From positions 1-58,069 of the forward strand of contig CAZPHH010000022.1 in the NCBI GenBank assembly GCA_964586145.1: a stretch of DNA of 58,069 nucleotides, read 5' to 3'. A program made the translations under genes and the position numbers. The notes under the pieces were generated by a model. It had not been told where the DNA came from, ran no database searches, and saw nothing but the letters and a program-made list of their open reading frames with translations. This document shows, piece by piece, positions 1-7,543 of the stretch. Within the stretch, counting starts at the first letter, position 1; every line of letters begins with the position of its first letter. This stretch comes from JAFGJQ01 sp964586145 (GTDB taxonomy: Bacteria > Planctomycetota > Phycisphaerae > UBA1845).

Positions 1-20
1 CCAACACTACGATTCCAACC

Positions 21-1616
21 ATGCTTCACGCTGACCTCATCGCCATTGTGGACCGTGTCTACACCATGGACCCCCGCCGGCCGGTGGCCAAGGCGGTGGC
101 CGTCGTGGGCGACCGGATCGCGGCCGTCGATACGCCCGGGCGAATCCGGCGATGGCGCGGGCCGAAGACCCGCGTCATCGAGGTGCCGAAGCAGGTGATT
201 GTCCCGGGCCTGACAGACTGCCACGCCCACCTTTTCTCCTGGGCCCTCATGCTGGACGAGGTCGCCCTGGCCGGCGTCACGTCGATGGCTGCCGCCCTGC
301 GGAAGGTCCAGGCCGGTGCCGCCCGGACGCCCACCGGCCGGTGGCTCGTTGGCAACGGGTTCGACAAAAACGCCTGCGGCGGGCGGTTCCCCACCGCCAC
401 GGAGCTGGACGCCGTCACCGGCACGGTTCCCGCCTGCATCTACAGCCGCGACTGGCACTGCGCCTGGGTCAACACCGCCGGCCTGAAACGGGCGGGCATC
501 ACCCGCCGCACGGCCGACCCGCCGGGCGGGCAGATTCTGCGGGACGCCAAGCGCCGGCCCACCGGCATCCTCATGGACACCGCCATGGACCTGCTGGAGC
601 CGGTCCGGGACCGCGGCAGCGACCCGGCCGACCCCCGCGTCCGGCGTTTGTGGAAGCGGGCGTGCCGCGAGTTCCATCGCTTCGGCCTGACCGGCGTCCA
701 CTCGGTGGACGGGATCGAGGCGTTCGCGTGGTTCCAGCGATTCGCGGCGGAGGGCGTGCTGGGCCTTCGCGTTCGTTACGCGCTGCCACACAATCGTCTC
801 AGCGGTGCAGAGGCGTTGCAGATTCGAAGCGGATGGGGCGACGACCGGCTTCGCATCGCCGCGCTGAAGCTGTTCGCCGACGGCGCGCTGGGTAGCCAGA
901 CCGCGTGGATGTACCGCGCGTACCCCGGCCGGCCCGGCTACTACGGCATTCCCATCTGCGTGGGCAACGAGTTGCGCGACACGGCCTGCCGAGCGACGGC
1001 CATCGGTCTGCCATGTTGGATCCACGCCATCGGCGATCGCGCCGTGCATGAAGTCGCAAGCGTTCTGGCCGACGTCGGCGTGCCCGCATCAGGCATGCAC
1101 CTGCCTCATCGCATCGAACATGCGCAGTGCGTTCGGGCAAAAACACTACGCGTGATGCGCAAAGCAAAAATCATCGCGTCGGTTCAACCTTCCCACTTAT
1201 GCGAGGACATGACGATTGCCGATACACATTGGCGAACGGCGGCAACGTTCACGTATCCGTTCCGCTCGCTTCAATCGGCCGGGATTCTGATGGCAATGGG
1301 GTCTGACCTGCCCGTCGAAACGATGAACCCGTTTCTCGGCATGTACGCGGCAGTCACTCGGAAGAACCGGCAGGGTGAACCAAGCCAAGGCTGGTACCCC
1401 CGCGAACGAATCGACCGATGGAGCGCGTTGGCCGGCTATACCGTGAACGCGGCGCGGAGCGTTGGTGAGGGAAGCCGGCTGGGCCGATTGACGCCCGGCC
1501 ACCTGGCGGACTTCGCCGTGCTGACGGACGATCCGATCCGCTGCGACGCCGCAGAGTTGCCGGCCGTTCGGGCGACACACACCGTGGTGGGCGGGCAACT
1601 GGCCTGGGCCGAGTGA
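21..1616 (+). CDS. Amidohydrolase family 3 (YtcJ-like) metal-dependent hydrolase
   Basis: Predicted cytoplasmic amidohydrolase of 531 residues, the usual length of the YtcJ-like branch. The N-terminal small beta domain (about residues 1-60) is followed by the HxH metal motif in DCHAHLFSW (H68 and H70). Further on are the lysine-containing strand ALKLFADGALGS, the metal histidines in WIHAIGDRAVHE and RIEHAQCV, and the aspartate in MGSDLPVETMNP. Family knowledge: these enzymes hydrolyse amide or related C-N bonds with one or two divalent metals; the substrate cannot be read from sequence. The start is the first ATG in frame, 20 bases from the window edge, and has no obvious Shine-Dalgarno sequence, so a start further upstream cannot be excluded. 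It is followed by a long gene-free stretch and faces serC convergently. Confidence 0.88.
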   Translation: MLHADLIAIVDRVYTMDPRRPVAKAVAVVGDRIAAVDTPGRIRRWRGPKTRVIEVPKQVIVPGLTDCHAHLFSWALMLDEVALAGVTSMAAALRKVQAGAARTPTGRWLVGNGFDKNACGGRFPTATELDAVTGTVPACIYSRDWHCAWVNTAGLKRAGITRRTADPPGGQILRDAKRRPTGILMDTAMDLLEPVRDRGSDPADPRVRRLWKRACREFHRFGLTGVHSVDGIEAFAWFQRFAAEGVLGLRVRYALPHNRLSGAEALQIRSGWGDDRLRIAALKLFADGALGSQTAWMYRAYPGRPGYYGIPICVGNELRDTACRATAIGLPCWIHAIGDRAVHEVASVLADVGVPASGMHLPHRIEHAQCVRAKTLRVMRKAKIIASVQPSHLCEDMTIADTHWRTAATFTYPFRSLQSAGILMAMGSDLPVETMNPFLGMYAAVTRKNRQGEPSQGWYPRERIDRWSALAGYTVNAARSVGEGSRLGRLTPGHLADFAVLTDDPIRCDAAELPAVRATHTVVGGQLAWAE

Positions 1617-1760
1617 GCCCCTTCAGAGTCTACGCCGCTCCGGCACGAGCTGTAACCCGATGCCCGAAAGAGGGTTAGGCTCTTCGGGAAGCTGAGCCGT
1701 CCGGCGAGCCCCGCACGGCGTGAATCTGGAAAAGGATGCGAACCGAGAAAAACCGGTTTT

Positions 1761-1800
1761 TAACCATTTACTTTCAAGAACCTTATGGTATAAATGGTTA
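1761..1800. repeat. AT-rich 10-bp inverted repeat
   Basis: taaccattta at 1761-1770 and taaatggtta at 1791-1800 are perfect reverse complements separated by 20 bases. The AT content is unusual for this genome. It could be a hairpin or a protein-binding site; there is no T-run to make it a terminator, and no gene starts nearby. Confidence 0.4.
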
Positions 1801-2076
1801 CGCGGTTCGTCTCTGGAATGCAAACTGCTAGCATCCTGAGGTGTGGGAATCGAAGGGTGTCGCGGATTGTCCTGCGTGTGTTCGTGTCGGCGCGTTTCGG
1901 CGCGCGTCACAGCCGGTTCTGAAGCAGCGACGCGGCGCAACGCCCGGACCCGCGAGTGCCGTGCCGCAGAGTCGAGTGAAAAACGCGACTCACCACGCAC
2001 GAAGGTCCGTGAATCGCGTGAGCCACGCGGGCCGGGTGAAGCGATCCGGGAATTCGAATCGCTTTTTGATGTGAAA

Positions 2077-2106
2077 TTGGAAACGCACGTTTCGCGCAGG
2101 TATAAT
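2077..2106 (+). promoter_or_regulatory. Candidate sigma70 promoter for a small RNA
   Basis: A -35 box TTGGAA at 2077-2082 and a perfect -10 box TATAAT at 2101-2106 are separated by 18 bases. Transcription would begin near 2113. No protein gene follows on this strand, but a hairpin plus T-run lies about 100-140 bases downstream. Confidence 0.5.
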
Positions 2107-2112
2107 TTGGTG

Positions 2113-2252
2113 AGTAGCCGATTGAGAGCCCTGAGTTTCTGACGAAACCGGCGGCCGAAAGGCTCCTCCCAAGACGAAAATTTAAGGTCTTCCACTCGCT
2201 GCGGCACCCTTTGACCGCGCCAATACTAAATAGGGTGCCGCACGCCCTTTTT
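2113..2252 (+). ncRNA. Candidate small RNA with CU-rich motif and intrinsic terminator
   Basis: The predicted RNA is about 140 nt, starting after the TATAAT promoter and ending in a terminator-like hairpin. Visible elements in order are a GCC-GAAA-GGC hairpin near 2153-2162, an unpaired CTCCTCCC at 2163-2170, a small hairpin AAGAC...GTCTT (2170-2190), and an 11-bp terminator stem. CU-rich single-stranded motifs complementary to Shine-Dalgarno sequences are known in some bacterial trans-acting small RNAs; applying that here is inference. It does not match the conserved cores of tmRNA, RNase P RNA, SRP RNA or 5S rRNA that I can recognise. Confidence 0.4.
2200..2252 (+). terminator. Intrinsic terminator-like hairpin of the candidate small RNA
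   Basis: TGCGGCACCCT at 2200-2210 pairs perfectly with AGGGTGCCGCA at 2232-2242 across a 21-base loop. Five Ts follow at 2248-2252, separated from the stem by five bases, which is slightly further than ideal. Confidence 0.5.
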
Positions 2253-2533
2253 ACGCACCCCGCCATCTCCCAACGCTCCACGCAGAACCGAACCCGATCA
2301 GTGCCGGCCAGTGCCAACCCGCCGGGCAGCCGGACCAGAATCGCAGAGAGGCTTTGGCCTGTAGCCCGCAGGCTGGAGGCGCACGGGAGTGGAGAGACGG
2401 CGAGGAGGCCGGAGCGCAGAAGGCAAACCCAGGGTTTGGCTGACGACGTGCCGCGCAACGGCACGCCACTGACCCGTCGATCGCCGGACCGCCGGATTTG
2501 GAGGAATTTCCCCAGGATGTGGCGGCGGTTTGG

Positions 2534-2542
2534 TGCTATATT
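2534..2542 (+). promoter_or_regulatory. Extended -10 promoter element
   Basis: TGcTATATT at 2534-2542 matches an extended -10 element. No good -35 box is seen at the usual distance. Transcription would start near 2549, exactly where a long closing stem begins. Confidence 0.35.
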
Positions 2543-2548
2543 AGAGAC

Positions 2549-2690
2549 GGCCGAAGCAGGCCAGCACGGACCCAAGTACCGGGCAACAGGTGATCGCGCC
2601 CGGGGCGTCAGGGTATTCGCTTACGCGAGGACAATCCGGTTCGCCGGAGCGCCGACCTAATTGTGCGCCCTGCTTCGGCCCCTTTGTTTG
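2549..2690 (+). ncRNA. Candidate structured RNA, about 140 nt, family unknown
   Basis: The two ends pair over 12 bp: GGCCGAAGCAGG at 2549-2560 with CCTGCTTCGGCC at 2669-2680, followed by a T-rich stretch (ccctttgttt). Inside are CCGGGC...GCCCGG, TTCGC-TTAC-GCGAG and CCGG-TTCG-CCGG hairpins, and GGCG...CGCC that would close a three-way junction. This is much more pairing than expected by chance. The overall plan (one closed rod with internal branches) recalls 6S or riboswitch-like RNAs, but I see no conserved core of 6S, SRP, tmRNA, 5S or RNase P. It lies between convergent genes, so it is probably a stand-alone RNA gene. Confidence 0.5.
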
Positions 2691-2730
2691 CGCTGAGGGA
2701 ACCCTGGAGGGCCTCAAGCCCCCGTGAACG

Positions 2731-2846
2731 GCTGGAAAGCCGGCTTGCGGGGACGGTCCCACACGGAATATGGTTCCAATGCCTCCTGGGACCGGCTGGT
2801 CTCCGCAGGCGACTCGCCGGGATGGCGAGAAAGCCGGTCCCACACC
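2731..2846. repeat. Palindromic repeat cluster downstream of serC
   Basis: GGGACCGGCT at 2788-2797 is the reverse complement of AGCCGGTCCC at 2832-2841, with a nested CTCGCC/GGCGAG stem (2813-2829). The decamer GGTCCCACAC occurs twice in direct orientation (2755-2764 and 2836-2845), each preceded by an aaagccgg block. It sits just past the serC stop codon and may act as its transcription end or be a small mobile palindromic element. Confidence 0.5.
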
Positions 2847-2869
2847 CGGGTTGCGTTCCCCCACAGGCG

Positions 2870-4030
2870 TTACGGCTTCTGCGTTTCGTAGGCCCAGGCC
2901 AGCCATTCCAGGGCGAGGGCCAGGTCGGTCGCCTCCACGGTCGGGCCGCCCCAGAAACGGAAGCCGGGAGGAGCATCGCGGTACGGGGCGCAGTCGTAGG
3001 CCACACCCTCTGCTTCCAGGACGCCGGTCACCTTCTTGCAGAACGCGCCCTGGTCCTCCTTGCTCAGCTTCGTAAACCAGCCGGCCGTCAACTTCAGGCA
3101 AATGGAGGTGTTACTGCGGGTGGCCGGGTCTTCCGGCAGGAAGTCAATCCAGTCGTACTTTGCGACGAAGTCCTCGACGGCCTTGAGATTGGCCCGGCTG
3201 CGGGCGATCAGGGCGTCCAGGCCGGTCTTGCCGTTGATGGACAGGCTCTTGGACCAGTTCAGGGCGTCGATGTAATCCTCCACGCAGATCATGGACGGCG
3301 TATTGATGGTCGAGCCCTCAAACACCTCTTCGAGCAGCTTGCCGGCCTTGGTGAGCCGGAAGATCTTGGGCAGTGGCCAGGCCGGCTTGTAGCTTTCCAG
3401 CCGGGCGACGGCCCTCGGCGACAGCACGATCATTCCATGGGCCGCCTCGCCGCCGAGACACTTCTGCCACGACCAAGTCACGACGTCCAGGCGGTCCCAC
3501 GGCATGGGCATCGCGAAAACCGCACTGGTCGCGTCACAGAGGGTCAGGCCGCCGCGGTTGGCTGGCGGGGGCGACGAATCCGGGATTTTCACGCCGCTGG
3601 TGGTGCCGTTCCAGACAAAGACCACGTCGGTGTTCCAGTCCACCTCCGCCAGGTTGGGCAGCTTGCCGTAGTCGGCCCGGAATACCTTCGTTTCGATCTT
3701 GAGCTGCTTGGTGATGTCCGTCACCCAGCCCTCGCTGAAGCTCTCCCAGGCCAGGGCCGTCACCGGCCGCTCGCCCAGCAGGCTCCACATGGCGCATTCG
3801 AACGCCCCGGTGTCGCTGCCGGCCAGAATGCCGATCCGGTAGTCCGCGGGGATGCGGGCCACCTCGCGGCTGAGGTCGATGGCCCGTTTCAGCCGGCCTT
3901 TACCGAGTTTGGCGCGGTGCGACCGGCCGACCGGCGTATCGGAAAGCACCTGCACGTTCCAGCCGGGCCGCTTGCAGGTCGGGCCGGAGCTGAAGTTCGG
4001 GACGCGGGGCTTGGACGTAGGCTTTGCCAT
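2870..4030 (-). CDS. serC: Phosphoserine aminotransferase, Methanosarcina type
   Basis: PLP enzyme of 386 residues that converts 3-phosphohydroxypyruvate and glutamate to phosphoserine and 2-oxoglutarate in serine synthesis. The N-terminal PNFSSGPTCKRPGW, the run VFVWNGTTSGVKIP and the probable PLP lysine K190 in TWSWQKCLGG are characteristic of the short, divergent SerC group first described in Methanosarcina rather than the E. coli type. The ATG at 4030 has AAGGAG eight bases upstream. It is the last gene of a minus-strand run and is separated by 154 bases from the amidase gene, so it may have its own promoter. No serA or serB is present in the window. Confidence 0.9.
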   Translation of the reverse strand: MAKPTSKPRVPNFSSGPTCKRPGWNVQVLSDTPVGRSHRAKLGKGRLKRAIDLSREVARIPADYRIGILAGSDTGAFECAMWSLLGERPVTALAWESFSEGWVTDITKQLKIETKVFRADYGKLPNLAEVDWNTDVVFVWNGTTSGVKIPDSSPPPANRGGLTLCDATSAVFAMPMPWDRLDVVTWSWQKCLGGEAAHGMIVLSPRAVARLESYKPAWPLPKIFRLTKAGKLLEEVFEGSTINTPSMICVEDYIDALNWSKSLSINGKTGLDALIARSRANLKAVEDFVAKYDWIDFLPEDPATRSNTSICLKLTAGWFTKLSKEDQGAFCKKVTGVLEAEGVAYDCAPYRDAPPGFRFWGGPTVEATDLALALEWLAWAYETQKP

Positions 4031-4184
4031 GATTGGGCTCCTTCAGGGACATCGACCGGGGGGCCGCGCTGGCCGGAGGTCGGTTCGTGCCTCGGGTCAC
4101 AAGCCTGGAAAGCTAGCGATTCTGCTAAGGAACGCAAGGTGGTCGCGTGGGTAGGCCTGCCGCGCGGTCGGCCCCAATGGGTAT

Positions 4185-5054
4185 TCAGGGGTTGGTCACC
4201 GGGCCGTAGGTCTCGGGCCGCCGGTCGCGGATCAGTGGAAGCGCGTGGCGGAAATCGCGCACCTCGTCCAGGTTCACTTCCGTCACCAGGACGTCCTCCT
4301 CCGCCCGCCTGGCTTCGGCGAGGATCCTGCCGCGAGGGTCGCAAACGTAGCTGGTTCCGAAGAACTCGCCGATCCGCCAGGGGTCTTCCCAGCCGGGCCG
4401 GTTCACTCCCGCCACAAAGCACTGGTTCATGACGGCCTGGGCGGGCAGTTCCAGCTTCCAGAAGGCTTCGCCCGGTCCGGCGATGCCCGCGGACGGGTTG
4501 AAGACAATCTCGGCCCCGCGAAGCGCCAGCGAGCGGAAGCCCTCAGGAAAATGGCGGTCGTAGCAGAGGTACACGCCGATCCTGCCAAAACAGGTTTCAA
4601 AAACGGGATATCCGAGGTTGCCCGGCCGGAAGTAGAACTTCTCCCAGAATCCCGGGGCCATGTGCGGAATGTGCATTTTGCGGTAGGCGCCCAGGCAGGC
4701 GCCGTCGACGTCGATGACAGCGGCGGAATTGTAGTACGAGCCCGCGCCGTCGGTCTCGGTGATCGGGCTGACGATGACCGCGCGGTGCTGCCGGGCCTGT
4801 TCACACAAGATCTGCGTGGTGATGCCGTCCGGAATGCGCTCGGCCAGTTCCAACCAGCGGGAATCCTGCTCCGCGCAGAAGTAGGGTCCGTTGAAAAGCT
4901 CCTGGAGGCAGATGATCTGGGCCCCCATGTGCGCGGCGCGGGCAATCAGGTCCACGTGCTTGGCGATCATGCTCTTCTTCAGATCGGCGGGGGCCTCGGC
5001 GGCCGACCGGTCCAGCGACGCCTGTATCAACCCGATGCGGATGTTCCTGGACAT
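4185..5054 (-). CDS. Nitrilase-superfamily carbon-nitrogen hydrolase
   Basis: A 289-residue carbon-nitrogen hydrolase with the full catalytic triad: E52 in LQELFNGPYFC, K126 in YRKMHIPH and C164 in VYLCYDRHFPEG. The GPYFCAEQ, FWEKFYFRPG and FGTSYVCDPRG blocks place it with N-carbamoylputrescine amidases and beta-ureidopropionases, which release CO2 and ammonia from N-carbamoyl compounds. Which of the two substrates applies cannot be decided, as no polyamine or pyrimidine-degradation gene is adjacent. The frame stays open to 5417, but the ATG at 5054 starts the family-typical sequence MSRNIRIGLIQ and has GGAGG nine bases before it. Confidence 0.86.
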   Translation of the reverse strand: MSRNIRIGLIQASLDRSAAEAPADLKKSMIAKHVDLIARAAHMGAQIICLQELFNGPYFCAEQDSRWLELAERIPDGITTQILCEQARQHRAVIVSPITETDGAGSYYNSAAVIDVDGACLGAYRKMHIPHMAPGFWEKFYFRPGNLGYPVFETCFGRIGVYLCYDRHFPEGFRSLALRGAEIVFNPSAGIAGPGEAFWKLELPAQAVMNQCFVAGVNRPGWEDPWRIGEFFGTSYVCDPRGRILAEARRAEEDVLVTEVNLDEVRDFRHALPLIRDRRPETYGPVTNP

Positions 5055-5191
5055 GGTGCTGCGCCTCCGCCGCCCACAATCGACAGACAACTCCCCTGCG
5101 GCCGGGATGTTCGGCAGTGTATCCCGGCCCTGATGAATGACAAGCCGCGAGCGAACCGGCCGGCGGCTCGGCGTGTGTTTGCGGGGCGGCG

Positions 5192-5908
5192 TTATCGCGC
5201 GGCGGCGAAACGCGCCGCCACGTCGTCCCAGTTGACCAATCCCCACCACGCCGTCAGGTAGTCGCCGCGCCGGTTCTGGTAGTCCAGATAGTACGCGTGC
5301 TCCCAGACGTCGGTGATGAGCAGCGGGATCGCCCCAACCATGTATGAGTTCTGATGGTTGAGGATGGCCAGCGTGTAGAGCCGCTTGAGCATGGGCGACC
5401 AGACGAGCGCGCCCCACCCGTTGCCCTCGGCCGTGGCCGAAGCGGCCAGAAGCTGTGTCTTGAGGCCATCGACGGAGCCGAAGTCCGCCTTGATCTGATC
5501 TGCGAGGGCGCCGCCGGGCGCCTTGGCCCCGCCGGGCTTCATGTTCTCCCAGTAGATGGTGTGGTTGATGTGCCCGCTGCCGTGGAAGGCGAGGGCCCGC
5601 GCGATGTTGGCGATGGCGGCTTCATCCTTCTTCGCCCGAGCGTCGATGAGGGCCCGTTCCGCGGTGTTGAGGCCCCTGACGTAGGCGGCATGATGCTTGT
5701 CGTGGTGGAGCTTGAGGATGTCCTCGCTGATGGCCGGTGCGAGCGCGTCGTACGCGTACGGCAGCGGCGGCAGCGTGTGGGTGCCGGGCTCAGCGGATGG
5801 GGCCTTCGGCGCGGGTTCGTCCGCGGTGGCAGCCGTCGTCCAGACGCCGGACGCGGCCAAGCCGCCCATGGCGGCGGTGGACCCGAGAAAACTGCGTCGC
5901 GTAATCAT
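5192..5908 (-). CDS. Tat-exported Fe/Mn superoxide dismutase
   Basis: Superoxide dismutase of 238 residues, with a clear twin-arginine signal peptide (MITRRSFLGSTAAMGG) and a linker of about 20 residues before the SOD domain. The four metal ligands are visible in LKLHHDKHHAAYV, the histidine of HINHTIYW, and the aspartate and histidine of DVWEHAYYLDY. Tat export means the protein is folded and probably loaded with metal before it leaves the cytoplasm. At the outer-sphere position it reads NHQNSYM, neither the standard Mn-type NQDSP nor the Fe-type NAxTP, so metal preference is open. The start has AAGGAGAA upstream. A second, unsignalled SOD lies at 34990. Confidence 0.93.
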   Translation of the reverse strand: MITRRSFLGSTAAMGGLAASGVWTTAATADEPAPKAPSAEPGTHTLPPLPYAYDALAPAISEDILKLHHDKHHAAYVRGLNTAERALIDARAKKDEAAIANIARALAFHGSGHINHTIYWENMKPGGAKAPGGALADQIKADFGSVDGLKTQLLAASATAEGNGWGALVWSPMLKRLYTLAILNHQNSYMVGAIPLLITDVWEHAYYLDYQNRRGDYLTAWWGLVNWDDVAARFAAAR

Positions 5909-5959
5909 AACTGGTTCTCCTTAGTACCCGATGCCCAGAGTGCCCGCGGCCTCCCCAGG

Positions 5960-6904
5960 TCAGATGCGGCTGATCTCTTCGGGATGCCGCCGCAGGAAGT
6001 TCTCGATGTTGTCTGCGTACCGCTGCATGATCTTCTGGAGAACCTCGGGCGTTTCCGGCTCATCCGGCCGGTCCGTCAGCGGGCCCAGAATTTCAGCGCG
6101 GTACCGGAAATCGCGTTCGGTGGTCAGGAACACCTGAAGGATCGGCGCTCCGCACCGCAGGGCAATTTGAACCGTGCCCACCAGAAATTTGCGCGACTGC
6201 CCGAAGAAAGTCACGTCCACGTACTTCAGACGCGCGTCGCGCTCCCGGTGAACGTCCAGGGAGCTGCCCAGAACGTAGTTGTTCTGAAAACAGCGGTAGA
6301 TGTCCCGGGGAAACGCGTCGGAATAGATGATGCGAACCTTCTGCAGTTCCGGGTAGCATCGCTCGTACATGGATTGAATGTAGCGGCGAATGGAGCCTTC
6401 CCGGCTGTCGCGCACGCCGGCCACCTTGTATCCAAGCAGCGCCAGCATCAGCCCGGTGATCTGCTGCGTGCCGTGGTGCGACAGCGACAGGTACACGCCC
6501 TTGCCCCGAGCCAGTGACTCATCCAGCAGTTCCCGGTTTCTCAGCTCCCAGCGGTGGATAGTCTTCTCCGGCGGCAGCAGATCAAAGATCAGGTAGATGA
6601 TCTTGTCGCATCGCACCCGCATGAATTGTCTTCGCGCGGCGGCACGAATCTCGGAATCGGACAGGGCGTCGCCCATCAGCCCCCGCACCGTCTCGGCGAA
6701 ACGACGACGACGACGGTAATTGATCATCCACTCCAGAGCGCCAAAAAACTGGCCAAACCGGTACAGGCCGGGCAGGGTCAGGCACCGCGCCATCACGTAC
6801 AACACGAGCCGCAACGATGCAAAACAGAAACGCTCCCAGCCTGAAACAGGGGCCGTCTCCGACGCGGGTGTGGATGGGGTTGTGCAAACGGTTTCGCTGG
6901 TCAT
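5960..6904 (-). CDS. LpxL/HtrB-like acyltransferase with altered catalytic motif
   Basis: A 314-residue member of the lipid A biosynthesis acyltransferase superfamily. It has an N-terminal hydrophobic segment (about residues 24-45), the core GKGVYLSLSHHGTQQITGLMLALLGY, and the later VTFFGQSRKFLVGTVQIALRCGAPILQVF block that matches acceptor-site regions of the family. Family members use a HxxxxE/D motif; aligning the glycine gives H-H-G-T-Q-Q, so the acidic residue is replaced by glutamine. The frame extends to 6970, but the ATG at 6904 has GGAG five bases upstream and is preferred. It follows the J-domain gene closely and probably shares its transcript. The true donor and acceptor are unknown. 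Confidence 0.72.
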   Translation of the reverse strand: MTSETVCTTPSTPASETAPVSGWERFCFASLRLVLYVMARCLTLPGLYRFGQFFGALEWMINYRRRRRFAETVRGLMGDALSDSEIRAAARRQFMRVRCDKIIYLIFDLLPPEKTIHRWELRNRELLDESLARGKGVYLSLSHHGTQQITGLMLALLGYKVAGVRDSREGSIRRYIQSMYERCYPELQKVRIIYSDAFPRDIYRCFQNNYVLGSSLDVHRERDARLKYVDVTFFGQSRKFLVGTVQIALRCGAPILQVFLTTERDFRYRAEILGPLTDRPDEPETPEVLQKIMQRYADNIENFLRRHPEEISRI

Positions 6905-6994
6905 GGCTCCGATCTGTGAGGGAAACCCGGTGGACAAATGCGCGGGGGGCCCGAAGCATTCAGTCAGCACCGAACATCCGCGTTACAATGGGCG

Positions 6995-7537
6995 TCACCG
7001 TCGCGCCAGCCGGCTTCGCTCGTCACGGGACACAGTGTAACGGATACGCAGGCACAGCAAAAGGAGCCAGAGCAACACCACGCCGGCGGACACCACAGAC
7101 CCGCCCAGCGCACGCACGGAGCCGGTCAGCAGCCCGTGGAACAGCAGCACCACCGCCGCCAGCAGCATCAGGGCCGGACCCACACACCAGACCATCGCAA
7201 TAGGCGGCGCCGGCAGCGCCCGGCGGCCGCGCGCGTCCGACGCACAGACCAGGCAGTAGTGATTCCCGTCGATCCCCCGGTACAGCCGGTCCAGTTCGCC
7301 GCACCCGTGACACCGGCCCCGCGGGTGGTCTCGCCCGTGCCGAGCAAACGCATCACAGAGCGTGCGGTACGCGTGCGCCACGCGGGCGTACTGGAACCGG
7401 GCAAACGCATCGTCGGCGTTGCGGTCCGGATGATGCAGGAAGAGCAATCGTCGCGCCCGCGCCCGAACCGTCTCATAGCCGGCCTCCGGCTTGAGTCCGA
7501 GCGCCTGGAAATGCTCGTCAAAGTCGGCGGGGATCAT
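6995..7537 (-). CDS. Membrane-anchored J-domain protein with zinc-ribbon-like motif
   Basis: Protein of 180 residues. An N-terminal J-domain (about residues 5-65) carries the HPD tripeptide at 36-38, needed for stimulating DnaK ATPase. It is followed by CHGC (76-79) and CLVC (95-98), a CxxC-15-CxxC spacing suggesting a zinc-binding knuckle, then two hydrophobic helices (about 112-135 and 143-165) and a basic tail. This domain order (J-domain, Zn knuckle, two membrane helices) differs from DnaJ, CbpA and DjlA. It starts 6 bases after the stop of the upstream gene and precedes the acyltransferase, so it is probably part of one transcript. Its client is unknown. Confidence 0.8.
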   Translation of the reverse strand: MIPADFDEHFQALGLKPEAGYETVRARARRLLFLHHPDRNADDAFARFQYARVAHAYRTLCDAFARHGRDHPRGRCHGCGELDRLYRGIDGNHYCLVCASDARGRRALPAPPIAMVWCVGPALMLLAAVVLLFHGLLTGSVRALGGSVVSAGVVLLWLLLLCLRIRYTVSRDERSRLARR

Positions 7538-7543
7538 GGCGCC

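Larger units (their letters stand above)
1617..2869. other. 1.25 kb gene-free stretch between convergent genes
   Basis: No open frame here has convincing codon use or a protein-like translation. The stretch contains an AT-rich inverted repeat (taaccattta at 1761-1770 and its complement at 1791-1800), a sigma70-type promoter, two candidate small RNA genes and a palindromic repeat cluster, each listed separately. Because the flanking genes converge, nothing here can be a 5' leader of either gene. Confidence 0.6.

Noticed and set aside
2549..2690. tmRNA, SRP RNA, 5S rRNA, RNase P RNA or a known riboswitch
   Set aside because: None of their conserved core sequences can be seen, and convergent flanking genes argue against a riboswitch.
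2663..4432. A 589-codon plus-strand frame over serC
   Set aside because: The opposite strand encodes a clear phosphoserine aminotransferase with a ribosome-binding site; the plus-strand translation is Arg/Gly/Pro-rich and overlaps the palindromic repeat.
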